A DNA stretch of 64,000 nucleotides from Pseudosulfitobacter sp. DSM 107133 (GCF_022788695.1 NZ_CP085160.1:62001-126000), one strand, 5' to 3'. Shown: positions 7,310 to 15,162, counted from the first letter of the stretch. Notes: generated by a model not told the origin, from the letters alone. Numbers and translations are program-made.

Positions 7310-9690
7310 GTCACTCTCCAGAAATCTTGTCGTTCGCGGTAATCGGGGCCAACAAGTGCCTCGCCCTTCTCCATTCCGCCGAGGATGGTCACGAGGGGGC
7401 CGAGCGCGCTCAGGTCGGCATCGATGACCACTGCGCCGCGGTCATCGCGCACAAGCGCCAGCCGCGAGGCGGAACCGACGCTCAGAAGCACGTCGAGTTC
7501 TTTCTCACTTAGGCCCAGCATGGCGTAATCCGCAGCCGAAGCGCGGATATTGGGCAGAAGCACCTGGGTCGGCACCGCCTCGACGATGGTCTTGCCGGTC
7601 CGGGTGCGCTCAAGCTGGCTGGCATATTGAGTCATCATCACGACGACGGCGTTCTGCTTGCGCGCAGTCACCAGCCAGTTCGAGAGCCGCTCCGCGAAAT
7701 ACGCATTGTCGAGCGCCTTCCAAGCCTCGTCGATCACGATGATCGTGGGCTTCCGATCCTCGATCACCCGCTCAACCCGGCGGAACAGGTAGGAGAGGAC
7801 CGCCATGCGTTCCCGTTCGCTCTCGGAATCGAGAATGCCGGTCAGATCAAATCCCGCCACGTCGCCGTCTATGCTAAACGTATCCGCGGCATTGGCGCCA
7901 AAGATCCAGCCGTAACGCCCTTCGGATGTCCATTCCTGCATTCGCTCAAAGAGGTCGCCCTCATCATCGGTCGAAACCAAAAGCGATGCAAAATCCGACC
8001 AGTTCCGCAGGCCTGCGTTCCCTGCACTCGCGTTCTGGCGCACGACTTCTTGCAGCCGGTTGGTCTGCACCGGGGTCAGCGGCCGGTCACGGCGCTCGAG
8101 AAGGCTTGCAAGCCAATCCGCAAGCCAAGCCTGACCACGCGCGTCGATCTCGGTCTGCAGTGGATTGAGTCCGGTGGGGCGTCCCGCCCGTACGGTCGAA
8201 TAGCTGCCCCCGAGCGCGCGGACAGCCATTTCCATGCCGGCGCGATAGTCGAAGACGAAAAGCCGCGCGCCGGCCCGCCGGGCCATGGTCATCAGGAACG
8301 CCGCCAACACGGATTTGCCCGAGCCGGGGCGGCCCAGGATCAGGGTGTGCCCACCTGTGGGCTCGCGGTCCGGTGCGCCCTGTTCGTGGAAGTTGAAGCG
8401 GAACCCGCTGCGCTCGGGCGTCGGGAACAGCGTGATCGGCACACCCCATGGAACATCCCGGCCGGTCTTGCCAAGCGGTGTGCGGTGGAAGGTGGCGAGA
8501 TCGGCGAAGTTGTGGTTCGTGATCGCGGCCTTGCGGCTGCGCGCCCCGGTATTGCCCGGGTGCTGCGCCATGAAATGCGCCCGAGCCCCGAAGGCTTCCG
8601 AGATCAGGTTGATGCCGGAGGTCGCGGAGATGTTGCGGATTTCGGCAGCGATGTCGTCGAGCGCGGCCTGGGATCGCGCATAGACCGCCACCGTCATGTG
8701 ATGCTCGCCGAAGATCAGGCGCTTGGACTCCAGATCGTCCTGCGCGAGTTCCAGTTCCTGGGCGAGGCTGACGGCCCCGTCATTGGCCGCCTGCATGAGG
8801 CGCAACTGCCGCTTGATCCGGCCCGCCATCATGTTGGCATTGATCGGCACGAAGGAATGCGTAACCACCATGTCGACGGGCAGGTTCAACTCGTCGAGCA
8901 TCAGGCTGTCTGTCTTGGCGGGGTAGTTCTTCACCGCAAAGATCGCGCCGAGCTTGTCGCCCACGGCGCCGTCGGAAAGCGCGATGGTCGTGCCGCGGAA
9001 GGTGACGCGGGTATTGGCCACGTCCTCGGCGATCACCCCAAGGCGCGAGCGCGGGAAGAGCGGATGTTCTTCGCCGGTATTAAGTGAGCCAAGGAAGCCC
9101 AGAAGCTCGCCGGTGCTTGCCGCGAGCAGACGGGGCTTCAGCTCATCGAAGGACGACAGCAAAAACCCCACGACCTCATCGAGTTTGCGCAAACGGCGGG
9201 TGGTGTCCGCTGTATGTCGCTTACGCGACGCCCCCAGACCGAAGGGAAGACGGCTGCCTGCCTCCGGGCGCTTCAGCACGGTCAGCGTCAGCGTCTTGTC
9301 GCGCAGGCCAGATTGACCCAGATGCGCGAGCCAGCGCTGATCGACGGCGGCAGCAAACCCCTTGTCCGGGATGGGCGGCAGGGTCACATCGACCGCTTTC
9401 GAGACCTTGTGCAAGTAGAAGGAAAACTCCGTCCCCACCTGTGCTACGATCCCCGCCAGAAGCCCGCCGATCCGGTCAAGATAGGCGTCCTCGCTAGTTG
9501 TGCTGTTCACGCCCTCGAGCCGAATGCATTGCATCAGCTCGTTGCCGCGCGTGCGGATCGTGCGGTCGGTGACAAGACTCACATAGGGCAGCATCGTCGA
9601 TAACCGCTTCTCGCCCTTGACCCATGTGGGCAGCGCCGTTAGCGGATCCAGCGCGTCTGCATCCTGGCCTGCAATTCCATCACGGGGCAT
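7306..9690 (-). CDS. virB4: VirB4 T4SS ATPase
   Basis: A 794-residue VirB4/CagE ATPase that drives pilus biogenesis from the cytoplasmic face. The N-terminal half carries the CagE/TrbE/VirB domain. The C-terminal half has Walker A (GRPGSGKS, about residue 451) and Walker B (IIVIDEAWK, about residue 645), followed by a MMTQYASQ motif typical of the family. Length is normal. ATG 9690 lies inside the end of virB3 (11-base overlap) with a GGAGG ribosome site before it. Confidence 0.96.
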   Translation of the reverse strand: MPRDGIAGQDADALDPLTALPTWVKGEKRLSTMLPYVSLVTDRTIRTRGNELMQCIRLEGVNSTTSEDAYLDRIGGLLAGIVAQVGTEFSFYLHKVSKAVDVTLPPIPDKGFAAAVDQRWLAHLGQSGLRDKTLTLTVLKRPEAGSRLPFGLGASRKRHTADTTRRLRKLDEVVGFLLSSFDELKPRLLAASTGELLGFLGSLNTGEEHPLFPRSRLGVIAEDVANTRVTFRGTTIALSDGAVGDKLGAIFAVKNYPAKTDSLMLDELNLPVDMVVTHSFVPINANMMAGRIKRQLRLMQAANDGAVSLAQELELAQDDLESKRLIFGEHHMTVAVYARSQAALDDIAAEIRNISATSGINLISEAFGARAHFMAQHPGNTGARSRKAAITNHNFADLATFHRTPLGKTGRDVPWGVPITLFPTPERSGFRFNFHEQGAPDREPTGGHTLILGRPGSGKSVLAAFLMTMARRAGARLFVFDYRAGMEMAVRALGGSYSTVRAGRPTGLNPLQTEIDARGQAWLADWLASLLERRDRPLTPVQTNRLQEVVRQNASAGNAGLRNWSDFASLLVSTDDEGDLFERMQEWTSEGRYGWIFGANAADTFSIDGDVAGFDLTGILDSESERERMAVLSYLFRRVERVIEDRKPTIIVIDEAWKALDNAYFAERLSNWLVTARKQNAVVVMMTQYASQLERTRTGKTIVEAVPTQVLLPNIRASAADYAMLGLSEKELDVLLSVGSASRLALVRDDRGAVVIDADLSALGPLVTILGGMEKGEALVGPDYRERQDFWRVT

Positions 9691-9958
9691 AGCTGTCGCC
9701 TCCGTGGAGCTTACGGTTCTTTGTCGGCGGAGTTTCCTGCAACGTGGTCACCAGAACATCGAGGAAGTTCGGATCCCAGTCCGCGGCTTTCCAGAGCGCA
9801 GGCCAGGCCAGCCCCGCGAAGACGGCCACCACCCCGCTCTGCACCCAGAGGAACAGAAGCGCTGAGCCGAAGAGCCAGACCATGGCGTACATGATCGGCA
9901 AGCCCATTAGCTTGGGTGGCCTGAGAAGGCCGATGAATACGCGGGACTGGTCAGACAT
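9680..9958 (-). CDS. virB3: VirB3 inner-membrane T4SS protein
   Basis: A 92-residue protein with the short VirB3 layout: a basic N-terminus with the family-typical RPPKLMGLP stretch, two adjacent hydrophobic helices (about residues 20-55) and a polar tail. VirB3 helps VirB4 assemble the pilus. It lies between virB2 (9-base gap) and virB4 (overlapping), as in Agrobacterium-type operons. Confidence 0.92.
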   Translation of the reverse strand: MSDQSRVFIGLLRPPKLMGLPIMYAMVWLFGSALLFLWVQSGVVAVFAGLAWPALWKAADWDPNFLDVLVTTLQETPPTKNRKLHGGDSYAP

Positions 9959-9967
9959 GGGCCCGGC

Positions 9968-10282
9968 TCAAGTCGTCCAGATGGCGGCAACGATGGTGGG
10001 CGCTGCGGCGATACCGGCGATTGCAACCACCACCCAGAGCGCTTGGCGGAAATCGAGTATGCCAAAGAGCCAGGAGAGGAACACGCCGATGAGCGCCAGC
10101 GTGCCGATCACGATGCCCAAGGGACCGGTGATCGCATCGACGATGCCCTGCAGCAGCGTCTGCACAGGCGAGAGGTCGATGCTTTGGGCAAGTGCGGGGC
10201 CCGCTAGTACGATCAGGGCCATCGCGCCGAGCGCGACAAGGGCCCGCGTGCGGAGCACGCTTTGAAGGTTCTTGGACGTCAT
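9968..10282 (-). CDS. virB2: VirB2/TrbC major pilin
   Basis: A 104-residue prepilin with a long signal region (cleavage near ALAQS, residue 33) and two hydrophobic helices separated by a short polar loop (GILDFRQAL), the hallmark of VirB2/TrbC pilins. The mature pilin would be about 70 residues and is inserted in the inner membrane before polymerising into the conjugative pilus. The start overlaps the stop of the upstream transglycosylase gene (ATGA). Confidence 0.92.
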   Translation of the reverse strand: MTSKNLQSVLRTRALVALGAMALIVLAGPALAQSIDLSPVQTLLQGIVDAITGPLGIVIGTLALIGVFLSWLFGILDFRQALWVVVAIAGIAAAPTIVAAIWTT

Positions 10283-10929
10283 GAAAGATCTCCTCTGAGC
10301 CGATGAAACACGGCCGTCACACGGGCCACATGGCCTTGGGTTTCGCGAAAAGGGGGGATGCCGCCGTGGAGCGTGACCGCCTCGGGGCCGGCGTTATAGG
10401 CAGCAAGGGCCAATGATCCGTCGCCGAACTGGTCGAGCATCATCAAAAGGTAGCGCGCCGAGCCGTCGAGATTCTGCGCGATGTTGTGGGGATCGACGCC
10501 AAGATCGCTTGCGGTGCCTGGCATGAGCTGTCCGAGGCCGATGGCCCCAACAGGGCTTCGCGCTGCGGGGTTGTAGGCGCTCTCGACTTCAATATTGGCG
10601 CGATAGAACAGCGCCCAATCGGTGACTGACAGTCCTGCGCGACGCAGAGCGTCATGGCCTGCATATCGCAGGGCGGTGACCTCAATGGCTTGCAGGATAT
10701 CAGGGGAGGCGCGAACGGCGCGCGGCGCCGGGATCGCAACCTCAGTGACTGCTTCGGGGCCACGTGGTTCTGCGAAGAGAAAAAGACGATCAGTCGCCTC
10801 TTGGGTCTCGGAGAACGAGCGAGGGGTGCTCGCGTTATCAGAGACGGAATTCAGTCGGCCATCCGGACCAACCGAGAAGATGAAGCCGTCTGCCAGAGCC
10901 AAGGGCGCTGAACATACGCCTGTACCCAA
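10279..10929 (-). CDS. virB1: VirB1-type lytic transglycosylase (start uncertain)
   Basis: A periplasmic SLT-family enzyme with catalytic Glu in IEVESAYNP, GAIGLGQLMPGTASDLGV and LALAAYNAGP, which opens the cell wall for the secretion channel. The coordinates use TTG 10929, the nearest in-frame initiator. However, the reading frame stays open upstream and encodes a textbook signal-peptide n-region (RTAKRAFALVV) that this start would cut off. No ATG, GTG or TTG lies at the right place, so the true start, or a frameshift from the gene ending at 10955, needs explaining. The stop overlaps virB2 (ATGA). Confidence 0.85.
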   Translation of the reverse strand: MGTGVCSAPLALADGFIFSVGPDGRLNSVSDNASTPRSFSETQEATDRLFLFAEPRGPEAVTEVAIPAPRAVRASPDILQAIEVTALRYAGHDALRRAGLSVTDWALFYRANIEVESAYNPAARSPVGAIGLGQLMPGTASDLGVDPHNIAQNLDGSARYLLMMLDQFGDGSLALAAYNAGPEAVTLHGGIPPFRETQGHVARVTAVFHRLRGDLS

Positions 10930-10954
10930 AGCAACGACGAGCGCAAATGCGCGT

Positions 10955-11314
10955 TTAGCTGTCCTTGACCGGGGCCGCTCCGTTTTGCGGCCCTGATGTA
11001 TGACCGGGAGCGGCGTGACGCTCGCGACCGCCTTCGTGGAGCGGAATGCTGACTGTCGTGCAGCCCATGTCGGCCAGGAAGCTGACAAGGCCAACGATAG
11101 TTTTGAAGTCGCGCAGCTTGAGAACGCTTCGGCTGGTGACGAGCATCTTGTCGTCACGCCCATCAGACGCGACGGCGCGGATGACCCACGTACCGTACCA
11201 GCTGTTATGGCGCTTCTCGGCATCTTCCTTGCAGACCACCTCGATGAGGTAGCCCTCGGTGAGCAAGCCGCGCAGTCCGTCTTCTGTAACCACATTGGGG
11301 GCTTCTTCTATCAT
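10955..11314 (-). CDS. unknown protein, first gene of the T4SS operon
   Basis: A 119-residue cytoplasmic protein without signal peptide or membrane helix. It is a mixed alpha/beta chain with a Trp/Tyr pair (NSWYGTW), followed by a polar Gly/Pro/His-rich tail from about residue 90. ATG 11314 has a GGGAAAG ribosome site. It precedes virB1 by about 25 bases and is the first gene downstream of the 29-base element at 11383. I do not recognise the family. Position suggests a T4SS regulator or accessory factor, which is inference only. Confidence 0.75.
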   Translation of the reverse strand: MIEEAPNVVTEDGLRGLLTEGYLIEVVCKEDAEKRHNSWYGTWVIRAVASDGRDDKMLVTSRSVLKLRDFKTIVGLVSFLADMGCTTVSIPLHEGGRERHAAPGHTSGPQNGAAPVKDS

Positions 11315-11382
11315 GGCTTTCCCACGGGTCCTTTCTCTGCCTGAGGTGCAGCATCGATCCCGTAGAGTTAAAACACCACGGG

Positions 11383-11411
11383 CGATACAAGACAACATTA
11401 ATGATAGCAAG
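11383..11411 (-). promoter_or_regulatory. 29-base element, putative T4SS operon promoter/operator
   Basis: On the minus strand this element reads CTTGCTATCATTAATG and continues into TTGTATCG. It matches 27 of 29 bases of a second copy at 12355-12383 on the plus strand. A TTGCTA -35-like box and a TATCGC -10-like box lie 17 bases apart, the upstream flank is A/T-rich, and the operon start codon follows 69 bases downstream. That fits a promoter with a shared operator. Because the two copies are inverted relative to each other, they could alternatively be the ends of a roughly 1-kb element. Confidence 0.6.
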
Positions 11412-11509
11412 AAAATTAAATCGACTTGACGAACATCGTCTTGCTCCAATAACAGTGATAGCTGACAACATCGTGATCTTAAAGGCGGCAAAGGAGTTTT
11501 GCCCTGCAC

Positions 11510-11785
11510 ATGACTTGTGCGCGCCACATCCCCTTTCTGCTGTTGATCACTGCTTTCGCAGCAGCTGGTCCGGCGCATGGCTGCGCCCCGCCCGAGCGAC
11601 CGTTCCTACCCCAGACCCAAGACGACATGCGGACCTACGCTGATCTGATCCGGGAGGACTTCGATGCCTACATCGCGGATGTTCAGGATTATTTCCGTTG
11701 CGTCGATGAAGAGCGCGCGAGGACCTTCGCGGAGGCTCGTGAAGTCAGTGAGGATTATGGCAGGTTCTTGAATGCGGTTGAGTGA
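11510..11785 (+). CDS. small secreted protein, unknown function
   Basis: A 91-residue protein with a signal peptide ending near PAHG (residue 24), leaving a mature chain of about 67 acidic, helix-forming residues with two cysteines (GCAPPE and YFRCVDEE) that could form a disulphide. AAGGAG lies 10 bases before ATG 11510. It is divergent from the T4SS operon and lies between the two 29-base elements. I do not recognise the family. The 195 bases between it and the T4SS operon are A/T-rich and carry the promoter element at 11383. Confidence 0.7.
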   Translation: MTCARHIPFLLLITAFAAAGPAHGCAPPERPFLPQTQDDMRTYADLIREDFDAYIADVQDYFRCVDEERARTFAEAREVSEDYGRFLNAVE

Positions 11786-11906
11786 TTAACGTGGGGGAAA
11801 AGCGATCAGTGAATTTGTTTGCCTCAGTCTTATTTCCACCGCGAACGTTCTCCGGAAAGCATCCTACCGTGAATGGACGTTCTTCATCTCGTTTCGACGA
11901 CAGAAC

Positions 11907-12062
11907 TATGGCCGGTAAGTCACCCGCGCGCCCTCATCGAGGATAACGAAACGATCTTGATGCGCTGCATCATACGGGTTCGGCAGCAGCATGAACTTGG
12001 GTTCGAATGTAAGGGCGTGATCCACCTCAAGCACAAAGTATTCCTCGCGCTCCCGTCAATGT
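11907..12062 (-). pseudogene. C-terminal fragment of an unknown protein
   Basis: The minus strand reads a protein-like stretch of about 50 codons containing EYFVLEVDHALTFEPKF and DRFVILDEGARVTYRP before TAG at 11907-11909. In the upstream direction it is closed by a TGA after only a few more codons, with no start. The amino-acid composition looks like genuine protein rather than noise, and its upstream end meets the HEPN remnant on the other strand. I read it as the tail of a gene cut off by rearrangement. I do not recognise the family. Bases 11786-11906 show nothing further. Confidence 0.4.
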
Positions 12063-12234
12063 TCTCCGCAATCAGTTGCTACATGGCGGCTCGACTTGGA
12101 ACGGCGGCGTCAACCGAGCCCAGGTGCGTGTTGGCGCGGCGATTCTTGCGTTCCTGACGCCCGTCTTCGTGGGTCTGACGATGCACAACCCCAGGCAGGA
12201 TTGGGGGCGACTATTCTATCCGGTGGTATCGTAA
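12043..12234 (+). pseudogene. C-terminal remnant of a HEPN-domain protein
   Basis: The plus strand encodes VLRNQLLHGGSTWNGGVNRA from 12061, then a hydrophobic helix and QDWGRLFYPVVS, ending at TAA 12232-12234. The RNQLLH core is the R-x4-H signature of HEPN RNase-like domains, often found in toxin and abortive-infection proteins, and the whole stretch fits the end of such a domain. No start or N-terminal half is present, since the frame closes upstream at a TAA near 12010. It is therefore a decayed gene. Bases 12235-12354 hold nothing I can name. Confidence 0.5.
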
Positions 12235-12354
12235 GCCAGAGTCGTCGGAAGTTTCCAAAGGCCGTCGTGTTGAGACATGCCCGTGAGCATACATGCTGAA
12301 GACCCAAAACGCGTATGCGCGCGGTCCTTTTAGATGGTGCGGCAATCAAATCTC

Positions 12355-12383
12355 CTTGCTATCATTAATGTTGTTTCGTATCG
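12355..12383 (+). promoter_or_regulatory. second 29-base element, putative promoter/operator
   Basis: Same element as at 11383-11411 (27 of 29 bases, opposite strand), here 29 bases before ATG 12412. TTGCTA and a TATCGC-type box are again 17 bases apart. The shared element suggests that the secreted protein at 12412 is expressed with the T4SS operon. Confidence 0.6.
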
Positions 12384-12411
12384 CTACACCATTACAGATG
12401 GAGTCGGCATC

Positions 12412-13068
12412 ATGAAGCACATGGTCCATAGCGTGGCAGCCGCCGCAGCAATTAGCATATCCTCTCTTATGGGCTCGGCCGCCCCGGCCCAAGCCTATCA
12501 GGTCGACTGCGCGATCCTCTTGTGCCTTGCCGGGGGATGGCCCGCCTCTGCGCCCTGCGCACACGCGCGGGCAGTTTTCATTCGCCGGATCACCCCCTGG
12601 CCGATCGAGCCGCCGTTGCAGATATGGCGTTGCCCAATAGGAGCGTCATTCAACGAGCACGCGCCGCTGTCACCGATGGAGCGGCTCTATGACATAACGT
12701 TCCGCAATCCGCCCTTGATCCATTCGGAAGCTGCATCCGATCCCCTGGTTCTGGTCCAGGCCGATGATCAAGCGGATATCGACATCTCGGACGACGCTTT
12801 CGACTTTGTGCGGAACATCCGCGTCTATCATATCCAGTACCGTCAAAACGAAAACCGCGATGGCGACTGCAATCGAAGCGACTCGACGCGCTTGGGGTCA
12901 TACGGCCTTCAAGGTGACTATCGCTGGACAAGGTCCAACGTGGCTCAGGTGCCGACCGCGTCTCAGCTAACCATCCCGAACGGATGCAGAAGCTACTTCT
13001 ACCGATCTGTCTTCGTGGACTGGCGTGATCACGCCGGAAACTACGGCTCCGAAGAAGTCCGCTACTGA
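12412..13068 (+). CDS. secreted Cys-rich protein, possible TrbM-like transfer protein
   Basis: A 218-residue protein with a signal peptide ending near AQAYQ (residue 28). The mature N-terminus has a Cys-rich block (VDCAILLCLAGGWPASAPC, then WRCP) that resembles the CxxxLC-type pattern of TrbM/KikA conjugation proteins. The rest is polar and aromatic with further cysteines (GDCNRSD, NGCRSYFY). ATG 12412 follows a GGAG site and the 29-base element. The frame stays open upstream, but starting there would add a non-signal extension. The shared promoter element links it to the T4SS. The TrbM resemblance is tentative. Confidence 0.7.
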   Translation: MKHMVHSVAAAAAISISSLMGSAAPAQAYQVDCAILLCLAGGWPASAPCAHARAVFIRRITPWPIEPPLQIWRCPIGASFNEHAPLSPMERLYDITFRNPPLIHSEAASDPLVLVQADDQADIDISDDAFDFVRNIRVYHIQYRQNENRDGDCNRSDSTRLGSYGLQGDYRWTRSNVAQVPTASQLTIPNGCRSYFYRSVFVDWRDHAGNYGSEEVRY

Positions 13069-13174
13069 CCAACCAAGCGCCAGGCTTCCTGAGCGCTCCT
13101 CGCAACCCCCTGCACCGGAAGCCGTGCAATCAACCCAAAAAAGGAAACGACGCCAGACCGTGAAGCCTGACGCC

Positions 13175-13211
13175 GCGCTAGAAAAATCCGTGAACAAGAA
13201 TTTTCTAGCGC
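13175..13211. repeat. 11-base perfect inverted repeat with 15-base loop
   Basis: GCGCTAGAAAA at 13175-13185 is repeated as its exact reverse complement at 13201-13211. It lies in the 237-base gap between the secreted-protein gene and the winged-helix gene, 20 bases before a second hairpin. No T-run follows that would make it a clear terminator. It could be an operator, a protein-binding site of a replication or partition system, or a termination structure. Confidence 0.6.
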
Positions 13212-13230
13212 ACTGTCCAAAAACCCGCAA

Positions 13231-13251
13231 CCAGCAAAGTTGTTTTGCTGG
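13231..13251. repeat. 8-base perfect hairpin
   Basis: CCAGCAAA at 13231-13238 pairs with TTTGCTGG at 13244-13251 around a 5-base loop. It is 55 bases before the start codon of the winged-helix gene at 13306 and may be its autoregulatory site or part of an origin-like region together with the inverted repeat at 13175. Confidence 0.55.
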
Positions 13252-13305
13252 CAAGAATGTTGTTGTCTCACGACATGGCGTCGGTTCTCTCAGGAGGCCC
13301 CGACC

Positions 13306-14148
13306 ATGGAACCCACAACCGGCTTGATACTACGACGTATTATGCAAACTGATCTTTCCGTATCCGCTCACAAGCTTGCCACTCTCATCCTGGACGGCAT
13401 CGCCTGGAAGGAGGGCTACAACGGGTTGTCGCGCGGTACAGCCGCCTTCACCCTCTCAGTCTTGGCAAGCAAGATGGGCATCTCGCGCCAGTATCTGACG
13501 GTCCTTCTGAGCGAACTCGAAGCGTCGGACTTGGAGCTGGTGCGCCAGAAATCAAACGGCAAATTTGCCCCCTGGCTCTTCCGGTTTTCGGCCTTTGATG
13601 CAGAGGAGGATGCCCATGATCTCGTGTCAGGTGAAGGTGACACATCACTATCTAGAGATAATAATAACAAAACTATATTCTCAGGTCTGATTGAAATCAC
13701 CGCGAACTCGAACGTTTTTCAGACCTGTTGGGCAAACTTGATCAAGGCAGCGAAGACCGCCCTACCCTGCTGGAACGTCGACACGCAAGTCATCTGGGAT
13801 CGCTTCCTCGCGTTCAACCGGGCGCGAGGCAATGGCAAGGTTCCTGCAGGTTTCTTGCTTGGTTTCATGCGTCGGTGGCGCACTGCACCGGGAACACCGC
13901 CTCGCTCGGAACCTACTCCGGCGCCGAAGCGGGGGGTTGATCCAAAAGAGCGTGAATTGCTCGATCAGATCCAAGCTGCGCCAAGTACAAACCGTCAGTT
14001 TCACGCATCGGACCTGTGTCGCTTGATCGGGCATGCTGGCTACGAGGCCAGGGTCATCGACGTGATCCGGCAGTTCGGATGCCAGAGGTTCTCTGCGATC
14101 TTGGCTGTGCATGGCAGGGCTGTGCTGGCGGGGGAGATTTCGCGATGA
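13306..14148 (+). CDS. winged-helix DNA-binding plasmid-type protein
   Basis: A 280-residue soluble protein. Residues about 35-85 contain a helix-turn-helix (FTLSVLASKMGISRQYLTVL) followed by a wing-like segment (SNGKFAPWLFRF). A low-complexity polar linker with an Asn-rich run (DNNNKT) follows, then a basic C-terminal half (about 150-280) with FLLGFMRRWR. AGGAGG lies before ATG 13306. Layout and surroundings (hairpins upstream, T4SS nearby) suggest a plasmid regulator or replication-initiation protein, but I do not recognise a named Rep family. Alternative: a transcription factor for the adjacent transfer region. Confidence 0.7.
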   Translation: MEPTTGLILRRIMQTDLSVSAHKLATLILDGIAWKEGYNGLSRGTAAFTLSVLASKMGISRQYLTVLLSELEASDLELVRQKSNGKFAPWLFRFSAFDAEEDAHDLVSGEGDTSLSRDNNNKTIFSGLIEITANSNVFQTCWANLIKAAKTALPCWNVDTQVIWDRFLAFNRARGNGKVPAGFLLGFMRRWRTAPGTPPRSEPTPAPKRGVDPKERELLDQIQAAPSTNRQFHASDLCRLIGHAGYEARVIDVIRQFGCQRFSAILAVHGRAVLAGEISR

Positions 14149-14360
14149 ACGAGCTTTGAATGTGCCTGGCTTGGATATGTGTAAACGCATACGGTTTTAA
14201 TATGTAAAATATAACCTTTGGCTGAGTCCGGCAGAATTTCCGTTCGGTAGCATCCGACAATCCTTATCCCGTGGAGTTGAAAACCCGTGAAATGCAAAAA
14301 AAGATGTCAGTATCTTTGCGTCGATTTATGCTCAGAACCGAGATCAAGAAGAATTACCTC

Positions 14361-14391
14361 TTGAAGCTCCAGTTGCCAGAGGTCCTAGATT
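14361..14391 (+). promoter_or_regulatory. MerR-type promoter of the L,D-transpeptidase gene
   Basis: TTGAAG (14361-14366), a 19-base spacer holding the dyad CTCCAGTTGCCAGAG, and TAGATT (14386-14391). The 19-base spacing is the overlong spacing that only MerR-family activators can use efficiently. The dyad resembles that of the P-type ATPase promoter at 31229. The rest of the 300-base gap 14149-14448 is A/T-rich and shows no gene I can support. Confidence 0.65.
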
Positions 14392-14448
14392 TCACAACAT
14401 GCCGAACTAGGCTCAACCCTGGTTTTTGCAATCAGTTGGAGACGCGCA

Positions 14449-15114
14449 ATGCTAACTAGACGACATTTCTTAATAACCACTACCACCCTTTTTTCAGCTC
14501 CAATGGCTGCGACAGTTTTTGCGGACACTTGGCCGACAGACGCACAAATGGCGGCTTGGGACGCCCAGGTGACACCACCGAACTTTGATCTTGAGACATC
14601 GAACCCTTGGGGCTTGCACCCTCGTTTTCTGCCCCAGCGAGTTGTGGCGAAAGACGGGCTTGTGCCCGGCGACATACACGTGGATGCTGTCGCTCGTTAT
14701 TTATATCATATTGAGCAAGGCGGTACAGCGATGCGTTACGGCGTGGCGATCGCGCGAGGCACCCTGTACGAACCAGGTACATACACGATCAAGCGCAAAG
14801 TCAGATGGCCGCATTGGCAGCCGACGCAGAACATGATCGACCGCGACCCAGAACTCTACGCTGATATCGCCGATGGTATGGAGCCCGGACCTAAGAATGC
14901 GCTTGGGTCGCGAGCTCTCTATCTCTTTCTCGGCGACCGGGATACTTATCTCCGCATTCACGGTACGCCACAGCCGAGAAGCATCGGCGGTCGTGCGAGT
15001 TCCGGCTGCGTCAGAATGGTCATGGCGCACATAAACGTTCTTTATCCCAACGTCGATATTAGTTCGACGGCTTTCCTCTACTCGGCCGAGGACAGTGTCA
15101 CTGCGGGAAGCTGA
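14449..15114 (+). CDS. L,D-transpeptidase (YkuD), Tat-type signal
   Basis: A 221-residue exported protein. The N-terminus (LTRRHFLITTTTLFSAPMAA) has the twin-arginine form. The YkuD catalytic signature is near residues 169-188: RIHGTPQPRSIGG followed by ASSGCVRM, with nucleophile Cys and the conserved His and Arg. Such enzymes make 3-3 peptidoglycan crosslinks or attach lipoproteins to the wall. A MerR-type promoter directly upstream suggests metal induction, an unusual control for a cell-wall enzyme. It converges on the lipoprotein/L,D-transpeptidase pair at 15198-16078. Confidence 0.9.
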   Translation: MLTRRHFLITTTTLFSAPMAATVFADTWPTDAQMAAWDAQVTPPNFDLETSNPWGLHPRFLPQRVVAKDGLVPGDIHVDAVARYLYHIEQGGTAMRYGVAIARGTLYEPGTYTIKRKVRWPHWQPTQNMIDRDPELYADIADGMEPGPKNALGSRALYLFLGDRDTYLRIHGTPQPRSIGGRASSGCVRMVMAHINVLYPNVDISSTAFLYSAEDSVTAGS

Positions 15115-15162
15115 GGCCGTGTACCAAAGCACCATCGGTCAGGGAAAGTGACGGGAGTTTAT

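Noticed and set aside
7627..9087. A 486-codon plus-strand frame opposite virB4
   Set aside because: Shadow of the VirB4 ATPase, which carries both Walker motifs; no ribosome site or domain on the plus strand.
11873..12157. A 94-codon plus-strand open frame as a gene
   Set aside because: No ribosome site and no protein-like composition. The two overlapping frames described as remnants look more genuine.
11383..12383. Inverted 29-base copies as ends of an insertion sequence
   Set aside because: No transposase frame lies between them and each copy sits just upstream of a gene in promoter-like position. Kept only as an alternative explanation.
14271..14459. A 62-codon plus-strand frame before the L,D-transpeptidase
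   Set aside because: No ribosome site; it covers the MerR-type promoter and overlaps the next start.
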